NCBI RefSeq assembly: GCF_046044395.1
Contig: NZ_JBJUSG010000089.1
Coordinates: forward strand, 1-15,657
Source of the DNA: Magnetominusculus dajiuhuensis
Lineage (GTDB): Bacteria; Nitrospirota; Thermodesulfovibrionia; Thermodesulfovibrionales; Magnetobacteriaceae
Length of the DNA: 15,657 nt
Direction of reading: 5' to 3'
In this document: positions 1 to 7,124 of the stretch, in pieces
How positions within the stretch are numbered: the first letter of the stretch is position 1
Layout: the number at the start of each line of letters is the position of its first letter
Made by a program: the position numbers and the translations under genes
Notes under the pieces: model-generated
Seen by the model: the letters and a program-made list of their open reading frames with translations, nothing else
Databases searched by the model: none
Told to the model about the DNA's origin: nothing

Positions 1-70
1 GATTATACTATACATACTACCAGTATCGTTCTTGCCTTCACCGAGAATCGCTGAAAGATTGCCCTATCGG

Positions 71-100
71 TTGCATAGACATATAAAAAAGGTGTATACT
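71..100 (+). promoter_or_regulatory. Putative sigma-70 promoter for the Hpt-like gene
   Basis: A TTGCAT box at 71-76 is followed 18 nt later by TATACT at 95-100. This is a reasonable sigma-70 pair about 70 nt upstream of the start codon at 173. No other good pair was seen between 1 and 172, and no credible reading frame ends in that stretch. A small hairpin (ATACT-ACC-AGTAT, 14-26) lies further upstream. Inferred from consensus match only. Confidence 0.35.
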
Positions 101-172
101 ACCGCATAGGGGTTTCGTGTCCCTGCGAGTTAATGGACTTGTAAAATACTACAGAGGAGAGGTGAATGCGCC

Positions 173-481
173 ATGTCAGAAAAAGACAACAGTAAGATTA
201 CCGTTACCGTAGAGCCGCAGTACAAGGACAGAGTTGCAAAATTTCTAAACAGCCGTAACAGAGATGTTGCTGAGATGAAGGAAGAGATAGGCAAAGGCGA
301 TTATCCATCCGTTAAGATGACAGGCGGGATGATAAAAAAAGCCGCCGCCGCGATTGGACTTACGACATTCAAGGAAATGGGTGAGGCCATAGAAACCGCA
401 GCCAACCTCAAAGACTCCGCTAAGATGAAGATTCTCATAGAGGAGCTTGCCGACTACCTTGCGCGCGTTGAAATAGTGTAG
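173..481 (+). CDS. Degenerate Hpt-fold protein lacking the phosphoacceptor His
   Basis: A 102-residue protein that reads along its whole length like the small stand-alone Hpt proteins of the type 'FLENRRxD...GHxMKGxGGxYGF...ELxxYLERVEV'. Visible matches are KFLNSRNRD (23-31), KGDY (41-44), a conserved Lys (K55) and ELADYLARVEIV at the C-terminus. In that family the segment GHxMK carries the histidine that accepts phosphate in a relay. Here the segment is GGMIK (51-55), so Gly52 occupies the histidine position, and the glycine-rich GxGGxYGF that follows has become KAAAAIGL. The protein has no histidine at all. It therefore probably cannot carry phosphate and may act as a binding partner or decoy. 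The ATG at 173 is preceded by a strong GAGGAGAGGTGA ribosome binding site. An ATG at 166 is out of frame. There is no operon partner: it stands alone ahead of a tRNA gene. The fold assignment is from memory of the family, not from a search. Confidence 0.7.
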   Translation: MSEKDNSKITVTVEPQYKDRVAKFLNSRNRDVAEMKEEIGKGDYPSVKMTGGMIKKAAAAIGLTTFKEMGEAIETAANLKDSAKMKILIEELADYLARVEIV

Positions 482-715
482 TCATAGTTGGGTGTTTTTT
501 TAGAATTGAAGATAACGGGGGTCGCGGATATGGCCCGGCAGCAGCGGCCTTGAAACGTAGGGGGTTCCCTTGCGCTGTCTCTGTCAGAGTTGTGGCCACT
601 TTCAGATGACACGGCGGCTATCAGGGTATTGGAGGCGGTGGCGAGCGTAAAACGCGGCAAAACGCCGCCGGGAATATATATTATAAAAATAAATCCAAAA
701 TAATAATTTAATGGT
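482..715. other. Intergenic region without a supported gene
   Basis: Between the Hpt-like gene and the tRNA promoter I see no convincing coding frame. A run of seven T (about 495-501) follows the stop codon, and the gene's own 3' end can pair with its downstream flank (GACTAC near 449 with GTAGTC near 478). This might act as a poor terminator. A compact hairpin GCGGC-AAAAC-GCCGC lies at 654-668, after which the sequence becomes very AT-rich. A minus-strand frame over 454-660 exists but lacks a ribosome binding site and any recognisable motif. Confidence 0.3.
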
Positions 716-745
716 TTGACATTAACAAAACCTTTTTGTTATTAT
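716..745 (+). promoter_or_regulatory. Promoter of the tRNA-fMet gene
   Basis: A perfect TTGACA -35 box (716-721) is followed after 18 nt by TATTAT (740-745). This is the strongest -35 element in the window and fits a stable-RNA gene. Transcription would start near 752, giving a leader of about 93 nt ahead of the mature tRNA 5' end at 845, to be removed by RNase P. Confidence 0.6.
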
Positions 746-765
746 AACAGTCCGGTGCTGGTGAA

Positions 766-835
766 GGTCGAACCTGAACGCAACCAGGGTCGGGCTTGGG
801 CGAAGATAGGGTCAAACCTAAACGAAGCAAGGGCC
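766..835 (+). repeat. Imperfect direct repeat in the tRNA leader
   Basis: Two units of about 26 nt, at 766-791 and 810-835, share the pattern GGTCxAACCTxAACG..., with about six differences. Each can form a tiny hairpin of its own (AGGT-CGA-ACCT in the first). They lie wholly in the predicted precursor leader of the tRNA, between promoter and mature 5' end. Whether they are a processing signal or a decayed duplication cannot be told from the sequence. Confidence 0.4.
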
Positions 836-844
836 AGTGCGTAA

Positions 845-921
<77 letters not shown>

Positions 922-944
922 ACCCATCGTTTTCTTTTATATAC

Positions 945-1149
945 GCCGGTGGGAAATAGCCGACCACATTCAGAAAATCATTGTGGCAGTTCACCTATGT
1001 TGAGCATACCATCAGGAGCTTAGCACCCTGCCGATTGATGCTATCAGTTGTTCCTCCTCACCTCACGGTTTGGAGTTAGCGGGTTGCTTTGTCATCCGGG
1101 CTTCAAACAGTAGCGTTACCACCTCTGCTTGCCGAACTAAGCTACCGGT
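945..1149 (+). ncRNA. Candidate orphan IscB omega RNA (HEARO-like structured RNA)
   Basis: A stretch of about 205 nt with no reading frame but strong folding. The two ends can pair: CCGG 946-949 with CCGG 1145-1148, then TAGC 957-960 with GCTA 1141-1144. Inside are CCACA/TGTGG (964-968/982-986), TGAGC/GCTTA (1001-1005/1018-1022), an 8-bp stem with a 3-nt loop (1032-1039/1043-1050), and CTCC/GGAG (1054-1057/1072-1075) enclosing ACC/GGT (1060-1062/1067-1069). An AGC/GCT-closed arm spans 1078-1102. Size, architecture and segments such as GCTTTGTCATCCGGG recall HEARO, the guide RNA of the RNA-guided nuclease IscB, which normally sits just upstream of iscB on the same strand. No iscB follows; the next gene is the 3' end of the convergent asnB-like gene. 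In IscB systems the guide is the flanking DNA on the 5' side, here roughly 929-944. The pairing is seen directly. The family name is recollection and needs a covariance search. Confidence 0.45.
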
Positions 1150-1231
1150 TACGGAAAATCAGTGTCAAGTCAAACTTTTTATGCATTTTACCTCTGAAAT
1201 ATTTAATATTGATACGGCATAAAATTAGCGT

Positions 1232-1249
1232 AAAAAGAGCCACCGGGTC
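1232..1249 (-). terminator. Possible terminator of the sugar operon
   Basis: Read on the minus strand, just after the AsnB-like gene, GACCC-GGT-GGCTC forms a short stem with one C:C mismatch and runs straight into TTTTT (1236-1232). The position, 17 nt past the stop codon, is right for an intrinsic terminator, but the stem is weak. Confidence 0.35.
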
Positions 1250-1265
1250 TGTCAGATAAACCGTG

Positions 1266-2930
1266 TCAAGCGTTTTTGGCCTTAAATATCTTTTTCCAAT
1301 CCCCGTAAACCATATTCTTATAGGCCGTTCTGTCATATTTGCCGGTCTTATCCCATTCAAACCATTTGTTGACCGGGGCAGAGAAACCACGCTTGTCAGT
1401 GCGAAGGATTATCTCTTTGGGCACAATTTTTTTTGCTATCTCCTTGAGCGCCCATTTTGTCACCCCGTCTTTTATCTTATACTTAGACGGCATGGAAAAC
1501 CCGTATTGTACCAGCCGGTAATCCAGAAAGGGCGAGCGGTTCTCTATGCTGAATGCCATTGACAGGCGGTCAGACATCTGCAAGAGTACCTGCATGGTGG
1601 AATAAAAATCGTTCAGCCCCATGGCGTGGACTATGTCGCCGTTTACCTTATCAAAATAGTAGCCGATGCTTTCACTAAGATAGGCGTTTACGGACTTGTC
1701 AAACTGGTTTTCGCACCGGTTTACGAGTTTGGCGTATCTCTCCGCCGGACTTCCATAGTACTTGTTTATCAGGTATGAGTATTTATTGAGCGCCTCTACG
1801 TGTTTAATCTGCTCGTCGTGGTAGAGCAGCAGGTATCTGTAGTAGCCAGAGAAAGTCTCATCCGCCCCGTCTCCGGTCATCACAACCTTTATATCCTTAC
1901 ACGCCCTCTCAAGCAGCATCCACAACGAAAAGCTCGTCCATGTACACGGTGTGTCCAGATGAAAGGCGACGGCCTCTTTCGTGCGAATAAAATCCTCTTT
2001 GCCGGGCCTTATAACCACCAACTCCTTTTTTAATTTGGAGGCAACGAGTTTTGCATAGTCAAGCTCATCAAAGTCGTCGTAGTCGTAGTGGACGGTATAC
2101 AGGTAATCCGGCCTGGCGATGCACGCGGTTATGGCGCTGTCCAGCCCGCCGCTTATAAAACAGCCAAACTGGTGGACACAGTTCTTTGTCCTCAGATAAA
2201 TCGCGTCCTCAACGAGGTCGTGGAGGTCTTTGAGGATTCGTTTCCTATCGTCAGGGATTTCAATCAGATTATTCCATAGCTTCCAGTACTCGTGCTTTGT
2301 GAAACTATTGGCGTTTGCATTTATGTATTCCCCCGGCTCAAGGCTCAAAATATTCTTAAACAGTGTCTCGCTGCCGACTGTAAACTCATATGCGTTATAT
2401 GAAATCGCCTCAGCGTTGAACTCGGCGGGCAGCACCTTAAGCAGCGCTTTCATCTCGCTGGCAAATGCAAAAAAGTCCTTCCCGCGCGCATAGTACATGG
2501 GCTTCTCGCCGGTCTTGTCTCTGACGATGCAGAGGGTTTTCTCCACCGCGTCATAAATGGCGAAGGCGTACATGCCGTTGTAGTCATTGAAAGATTCTAC
2601 GCCCTTATCTATGTAATTGTAGAGGGCGGTCTCGGCGTCCGAGTCTGTCTTAAAGTCGTACTTTGACAGCAGTGAGCCTCGTATCGTGTCATGGTTGTAT
2701 ATCTCGCCGTTATAGACAACGGCAAATCTGGCGCTGCTGTCTTCGTAGGGGATGTCATGGGTATGTTTATCTATGATACTAAGGCGCACCATGCCAATGG
2801 CGACGCCATCCCATGCCTTAATTGCATATTGGTCAGGCCCCCTGTACTTCATAACGTCAAGCATAGAGGCGACTATCTTTTTTACATCGTAGTCTCTGTT
2901 GTCCGAGATGAAGCCGGCAATGCCGCACAT
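1266..2930 (-). CDS. asnB: Glutamine-dependent asparagine synthase family amidotransferase (AsnB-like)
   Basis: 554 residues, the usual AsnB length. The N-terminal class II glutaminase domain begins MCGIAGF, so after Met removal Cys becomes the N-terminal nucleophile. It also has RGPD (30-33) and the NGE glutamine-binding motif (74-76). The synthetase domain has the ATP-pyrophosphatase loop SGGLDS at 260-265, the GDGADE segment near 353-358 and the late KRGF motif. Both halves therefore look active: ammonia from glutamine is passed to an AMP-activated carboxylate. It is the last of five nearly contiguous genes, 1 nt after the dehydrogenase-like gene. In such sugar clusters AsnB relatives often amidate a sugar acid or another precursor rather than aspartate, so the substrate here is uncertain. 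The symbol reflects the family only. Confidence 0.9.
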   Translation of the reverse strand: MCGIAGFISDNRDYDVKKIVASMLDVMKYRGPDQYAIKAWDGVAIGMVRLSIIDKHTHDIPYEDSSARFAVVYNGEIYNHDTIRGSLLSKYDFKTDSDAETALYNYIDKGVESFNDYNGMYAFAIYDAVEKTLCIVRDKTGEKPMYYARGKDFFAFASEMKALLKVLPAEFNAEAISYNAYEFTVGSETLFKNILSLEPGEYINANANSFTKHEYWKLWNNLIEIPDDRKRILKDLHDLVEDAIYLRTKNCVHQFGCFISGGLDSAITACIARPDYLYTVHYDYDDFDELDYAKLVASKLKKELVVIRPGKEDFIRTKEAVAFHLDTPCTWTSFSLWMLLERACKDIKVVMTGDGADETFSGYYRYLLLYHDEQIKHVEALNKYSYLINKYYGSPAERYAKLVNRCENQFDKSVNAYLSESIGYYFDKVNGDIVHAMGLNDFYSTMQVLLQMSDRLSMAFSIENRSPFLDYRLVQYGFSMPSKYKIKDGVTKWALKEIAKKIVPKEIILRTDKRGFSAPVNKWFEWDKTGKYDRTAYKNMVYGDWKKIFKAKNA

Positions 2931-2931
2931 G

Positions 2932-4239
2932 CTATATCAAACCCGGCCTGCCGTCCCCAACGGCGTGATATATCGTGGAATGAGAAAACTCAAAATCCTT
3001 GAACAGGGGAACGTTGTCAATTACCACCGCGGCATTAAATATCCCGATACGCATGGCATCTGCCTGTGAGATGCACTTAAACTTATTATGGTCTGTCATA
3101 ACAAAGAGGGCGTCGCTTTTGAGGCCGTCTGTTAGTATATCTGTTGCCCGGCTGAACGGGAAAATACCGGCAAGGGCCGCCTCGCCGTAAAATGGGTCGT
3201 CAACATAGACCACAACACCCAGCCTGTTGAGGTATTCGCCAAGTATTACCGAAGGGGAAAGCTCAATGGTCTTCTGGTTGCCCCTGGTGGTCAGGCCAAG
3301 TATGGTTGCCGATTTACAACCCTTGTTGACTATGGATTCGGCATAGTGCAAAATCATGCTCAGGTTGTTGTTGTGCACCTCTTTAATCAATGACAGCATG
3401 TGCGGGTTGCCGCTACCGTCGAGGATGTTTTTGACCGACGAAAACATCTTATATCCACCGGCACCTATGCCGAGGTGCGCTTCGTTCAATGTCACGCCGT
3501 CCATGAGGTGGCGTGCCATTGCCCTTATGTTTACATCCGGGTAGGCAATGGCCAACTGGTTTGTAAATACGTCAGCGGCGTACTGAAGGGTGTTTTTGGC
3601 GTTTTCGTAAACCTCCGCCTCCTTGATATTTGAAAGTGTCTTATATTTAACCCCTAGTATATCGTAAATCAGCCGTGCCTTATTCAGGGATTTCTCGTTT
3701 TTAGCGGCAATTACCCTTGTCCTGTCATTATAAAAATATTCCTCGACAGTCCAATCATCCCGAAATGCCGATGCAAAGCCGCAGTTGACAGCGTGGGCTG
3801 CCACCACCAGGACGTCAATGAATTGCCTGTCTATCATGCCGGGGACACCCGCCGACTGGAAGATTACCAGCGCATTGTCCAACCTTTCCTTATGTTCAAT
3901 AAATATATCAGCGAGTTCTTTTAACGCGCTCCTTCCATCTCTGTCCACGGGAGGAAAGGCGAGGAAATGCACATTGGCGTCAAACATAGAGTCTATTGGG
4001 ACGATACTGGCCTTTGAGCTGTCTATCGCGGGGACATGGGCGTTTGACGACCATGAATAGAGTTGTTCACTGTTAGGTGTAAAATCCCCTTTCATATCAA
4101 GTCCTGTTTGCGTTATGTCGAAGATCCTTACCTTAAACCCCTTCGACTGCAATTTGATGGTCTTCGTATAACCCAGATATCCTATGCCCCAAACTGATAT
4201 GAGCTTGTTGGCAAGCAAGGCCTCTTTAAACTTATCCAT
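2932..4239 (-). CDS. UDP-glucose/GDP-mannose dehydrogenase-like protein lacking the catalytic Cys
   Basis: 435 residues with the three-part layout of UDP-glucose/GDP-mannose dehydrogenases. The N-terminal Rossmann fold has VWGIGYLG (GxGxxG, 18-23). The central helical linker has EAEVYENAKNT (207-217). The C-terminal UDP-binding-like domain has ILGLTTRG (313-320), ELSP (326-329), DDPF (347-350) and DALFVMTD (376-383). The active site is not conserved. Where these enzymes have GGxCxPKD, this protein has GGYKMFSS (261-268), so Lys264 stands where the thiohemiacetal-forming Cys should be. The linker Lys (EAEAAK in the streptococcal enzyme) aligns with Glu212, while the Asn four residues on is kept (Asn216). 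It probably cannot run the four-electron oxidation to a uronate. A two-electron oxidoreductase, an epimerase-like role or a structural role are possible. The gene lies 4 nt after the aminotransferase gene. Confidence 0.75.
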   Translation of the reverse strand: MDKFKEALLANKLISVWGIGYLGYTKTIKLQSKGFKVRIFDITQTGLDMKGDFTPNSEQLYSWSSNAHVPAIDSSKASIVPIDSMFDANVHFLAFPPVDRDGRSALKELADIFIEHKERLDNALVIFQSAGVPGMIDRQFIDVLVVAAHAVNCGFASAFRDDWTVEEYFYNDRTRVIAAKNEKSLNKARLIYDILGVKYKTLSNIKEAEVYENAKNTLQYAADVFTNQLAIAYPDVNIRAMARHLMDGVTLNEAHLGIGAGGYKMFSSVKNILDGSGNPHMLSLIKEVHNNNLSMILHYAESIVNKGCKSATILGLTTRGNQKTIELSPSVILGEYLNRLGVVVYVDDPFYGEAALAGIFPFSRATDILTDGLKSDALFVMTDHNKFKCISQADAMRIGIFNAAVVIDNVPLFKDFEFSHSTIYHAVGDGRPGLI

Positions 4240-4243
4240 TTGT

Positions 4244-5395
4244 TCAGCTCCCCACGAGTTCGTTTATATTTGTTATAACATACCGGACATCTTCGTCTGT
4301 CATTGAGGGAAACATCGGGAGGGACAAGACCCGTGGGAAGACCCCCTCGGCCACCGGAAATTGTCCTGAGCCAGTACGGCCTTTATAGTGGCTGTGCATG
4401 TGCAGCGGCCTGAAGTGTACACTTGTGCCGATATTTCTGTCCCTGAGCGCGGTTATCAGCGTGTCTCTGTTGATAGAGGCAGGGATTAGAACGGGAAACA
4501 GGTGGTAAGTATGTAAGTGTTCACCTGTGTCGCTTATACCGGGGACTAATGAAATCCCGGCGCTGAGGCCATCCTTATAGCTCCGGGCAATTGCCCTTCT
4601 TCTTTCGTTCATAACATCAAGTTTCCTTAGCTGAACGAGGCCAACTGCGGCGTGTATAGAGTCAAGGTTGCACTTATAGCCAATGCCCTCAATGTCATAG
4701 AACCATGTGCCGCGCTTTTCGTATCTCTTAAAGGCGTCCTTGTTAATGCCAAAGTAGCTTAGTTTCCTGATTTCCTCTATCAACCGCTCATCTTTAGAGG
4801 CCACAAGTCCTCCTTCGCCCATTGCAAGGTTCTTAGTAGCGTAAAAACTAAAGACAGTGGCGGTAGAGAAATTCCCGATTTTTTGTCCTTTATATTTAGT
4901 GCCGACGGCGTGGGCGGCGTCTTCAATGACATATATGCCATATTTTTCAGAGAGCCTTGCGATGGCGTCCATATCACACGGGTAACCGGCCATATGAACC
5001 GGCATGATGGCCTTCGTGTTTTTGGTTATCAGTCTTTCGGCCATCTGCACATCTATGTTTAATGTGTCCTCCTCAATGTCACAGAGCACCGGTACTGCCC
5101 CCGCCCACTCTACCACATGCGCGGTTGCGGCAAATGTCCACGTAGGGACGATTACCTCATCGCCCGCGCCTATGCCAAGTGCAAGCAGCGAAAGGTAAAG
5201 CCCCGAAGTGCATGAGTTAAGGGCGACGGTATATATACTGCCGCTTTCGTTAATGTAGGCGGCAAACTCACGCTCAAACTCCGCTACCTTCGGCCCGGTT
5301 GTCCAATAGCCGGAGTTCAGCACCTCAGTTACCGCGGCGATCTCCTCATGGCCAACAGAGGGACGCGCAAGGGGCAGGAAGTCCGCCCGCGTCAC
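4244..5395 (-). CDS. DegT/DnrJ/EryC1/StrS family PLP-dependent sugar aminotransferase
   Basis: 383 residues, full length for the family, which transfers an amino group from an amino acid to a keto-sugar nucleotide (or dehydrates it) using PLP. Seen in order: LARPSVG near the N-terminus, GYWTTGPKV (29-37), the SCTSGL phosphate-binding segment (61-66), EDAAHA (158-163) with the PLP-contacting Asp159, and the Schiff-base Lys188 in FYATKNL. The late HFRPLH motif is also present. Because the Lys is kept it is predicted to be an aminotransferase. The start codon is GTG at 5395-5393, overlapping the radical SAM stop as GTGA, which implies translational coupling. Its keto-sugar substrate would come from a partner in this cluster or elsewhere. 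Confidence 0.92.
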   Translation of the reverse strand: MTRADFLPLARPSVGHEEIAAVTEVLNSGYWTTGPKVAEFEREFAAYINESGSIYTVALNSCTSGLYLSLLALGIGAGDEVIVPTWTFAATAHVVEWAGAVPVLCDIEEDTLNIDVQMAERLITKNTKAIMPVHMAGYPCDMDAIARLSEKYGIYVIEDAAHAVGTKYKGQKIGNFSTATVFSFYATKNLAMGEGGLVASKDERLIEEIRKLSYFGINKDAFKRYEKRGTWFYDIEGIGYKCNLDSIHAAVGLVQLRKLDVMNERRRAIARSYKDGLSAGISLVPGISDTGEHLHTYHLFPVLIPASINRDTLITALRDRNIGTSVHFRPLHMHSHYKGRTGSGQFPVAEGVFPRVLSLPMFPSMTDEDVRYVITNINELVGS

Positions 5396-6243
5396 TTTTC
5401 GATGACCTCCCCTGTTCCCTGGGTCCCCATTTCAGGATACCATGAGTCACACTTGCCGCATACAGGGTCGGTGAGTTCAAGGCGCTCATGCTGCCCCCTG
5501 AGGTTTTCATACACCGCGTTTGTCCAGATTTCCTTAATCGTGTGCGTCTTTATATCTCCAAGCGGGTTGCCGTTCCAGTCGTGGTTACACCTGCCGACGT
5601 TTCCATCGTCGTAAATAAGCATTTCATATGAGGGCATCACACAGGGTTTACGTGTCTCTCTTGGGTTATTGATAGCGCCGAACACACCGTCTTTTGAGTG
5701 CTCCTCATAGACCCTCACACGGTCAACACGGTCTTTCCATATCTCCTTAAACACGGCGACATTCTCCTCTGGCGTGTACTGAGTTTTAACCATCGAGGCC
5801 TGTGTCTTTACCCTACCTTTGTTAAATTCGAGGAATTTCAATATCTTCTTTTCAACGTCTTCATACTTTGCCGGCACGCGAGTTTGGTTATACGCGGCGG
5901 GGGCGTCGAGGCTGAATGAGATAAACGTAATGGCGTTGGTAATGGCCTCGAACTTCTCCTCGGTCAGCAGAGTAGAGTTTGTGGCAATTTGTACCTCTTT
6001 AAACTTGCCTGCAACTATATTTAAAATCTCTGTAAAGTTGCGGTGAAGCAGGGATTCGCCCCTTCTGTGGAGGACTATGATGGTCTCGGGATATTGTTTT
6101 GCCTCGTCTATAATTTTTTTGAACAGCTCAAGGGCCATAAACCCGCTGAGGTCGGACAAATGGCGGCGCGGGCAATAGACGCAGCGCAGGTTGCAGTTGC
6201 TGACAAGCTCTATCTCCAGTCTTTTAGGGAAAATCAAGTCCAT
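5392..6243 (-). CDS. Radical SAM enzyme with a SPASM-like C-terminal cluster domain
   Basis: 283 residues. The CxxxCxxC motif that binds the SAM-cleaving [4Fe-4S] cluster is at C17, C21 and C24. The GE motif region reads RRGESLLH (60-67), in place of the more common GEPLLH, and matches the second strand of the partial TIM barrel. The C-terminal part has four further cysteines (C201, C219, C262, C265) around the segment LIYDDGNVGRCN, typical of a shortened SPASM/twitch domain that could hold one auxiliary Fe-S cluster. Such enzymes oxidise or dehydrogenate sugars, peptides or cyclitols. In this neighbourhood a sugar alcohol or sugar nucleotide is the likely substrate, perhaps making the ketone that the next gene's aminotransferase uses. 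The ATG follows the previous stop by 1 nt. The nearest purine-rich site is about 14 nt upstream, so translation probably depends on coupling. Confidence 0.9.
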   Translation of the reverse strand: MDLIFPKRLEIELVSNCNLRCVYCPRRHLSDLSGFMALELFKKIIDEAKQYPETIIVLHRRGESLLHRNFTEILNIVAGKFKEVQIATNSTLLTEEKFEAITNAITFISFSLDAPAAYNQTRVPAKYEDVEKKILKFLEFNKGRVKTQASMVKTQYTPEENVAVFKEIWKDRVDRVRVYEEHSKDGVFGAINNPRETRKPCVMPSYEMLIYDDGNVGRCNHDWNGNPLGDIKTHTIKEIWTNAVYENLRGQHERLELTDPVCGKCDSWYPEMGTQGTGEVIEK

Positions 6244-6244
6244 A

Positions 6245-6979
6245 TTATAGTTTTTGGCATCTCTCCATTTTTAGGATATCTTTATTATACAACAATGCGT
6301 CGAATATGTCCTGTGAAGTGAAATCGTATCTCTTTCCTAAAACGGCCACTACCCTGTTACAAATCTCAAGGTCGCCAGGATAATCCACCGTGAGGACGAG
6401 GGCGCTTAGCGGCGTCGGCCTCAGGTTGAAGTCTATGAGTTTTATCTTAAATTTATTTTCGGCTTTTTTGATATATGGGGTTACGTGTTCAAGGCAATCG
6501 CGGTCTGCCGTATTGTTTAACGCCGCCTTCAGGGCGATGTCTCTGATTACCTCAGAGTCCAGGCCGGCGATGCACCTGTCTTTAACCGGCGCAACATAGT
6601 CAATGCCAGTCTTTTCGAGCATCTTAAACATTTCGTCTATGACAGAGGTATCTACAAACGGGGAATCACCACAAACGCGGCAAATAATACCAGCGCCATA
6701 GAACTCCGCGGCCCTGACATATCTTTCAAGCACATTGTCAAGGCTGCCGCGAAACACGGGTATCCCCCCGGAGCGGCAGTATTCATAGAGCTGGTCGTCG
6801 GTCTTGTCGCCTGATGTGGCAACGGCGGTGATACCGGCCTCTTTAGAGTTCAGACACCGCTCATAGACAAAGCGAATCAGCGGTGCTCCCGCCAAATCAC
6901 TCATCATTTTTCCCGGAAACCGCGACGACGACATCCGCCCCTGAATAATAATGGCCTTTTTCATAAGCGAATATAACAT
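6245..6979 (-). CDS. SpsF-type cytidylyltransferase / sugar nucleotidyltransferase
   Basis: 244 residues of the nucleotidyltransferase family that activates sugars or acyl sugars with CTP. The N-terminal nucleotide-binding loop is IIQGRMSSSRFPGKMM (11-26). The metal- and nucleotide-binding motif is CGDSPFVD (103-110), and EHVTPYI (164-170) is the family's sugar-site motif. The C-terminal LTVDYPGDLE (196-205) is also characteristic. Alternative starts exist. The ATG at 6979 has a GGGGA ribosome binding site 5 nt upstream and is used here. The ATG at 6964 gives the more typical N-terminus MKKAIIIQGR but has no ribosome binding site. This is the first gene of the five-gene operon. The divergent upstream region holds no minus-strand promoter I can support. 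The likely role is to load a modified sugar for a surface glycan or protein glycosylation. Confidence 0.88.
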   Translation of the reverse strand: MLYSLMKKAIIIQGRMSSSRFPGKMMSDLAGAPLIRFVYERCLNSKEAGITAVATSGDKTDDQLYEYCRSGGIPVFRGSLDNVLERYVRAAEFYGAGIICRVCGDSPFVDTSVIDEMFKMLEKTGIDYVAPVKDRCIAGLDSEVIRDIALKAALNNTADRDCLEHVTPYIKKAENKFKIKLIDFNLRPTPLSALVLTVDYPGDLEICNRVVAVLGKRYDFTSQDIFDALLYNKDILKMERCQKL

Positions 6980-7061
6980 TTTTCCCCATTTGAGGACAAA
7001 TAAACTTTTTAATAGAAACAGCCGATATAGATATCATGAACAGGATTAGTCGGCATGGTTT

Positions 7062-7106
7062 TTGCTACAACAACTATATGAAGTATACAAATATGAATAA
7101 GTTGTA
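7062..7106 (+). promoter_or_regulatory. Promoter with a flanking inverted repeat, ahead of the 50-codon ORF
   Basis: TTGCTA (7062-7067) and TATACA (7084-7089) are 16 nt apart. The 6-bp inverted repeat TACAAC (7066-7071) / GTTGTA (7101-7106) brackets the -10 box and the expected start site, as an operator would. It lies directly ahead of the ribosome binding site at 7112-7119. Confidence 0.35.
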
Positions 7107-7124
7107 TATCCGGAGGAGGCTGCC

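Noticed and set aside
454..660. Minus-strand 68-codon frame after the Hpt-like gene
   Set aside because: No ribosome binding site, no motif, overlaps the 3' end of a well-supported gene on the other strand.
1041..1140. Minus-strand frame resembling a TnpB C-terminal tail (ends KQPANSKP)
   Set aside because: Short and only vaguely similar; the plus-strand RNA fold explains the same stretch better.
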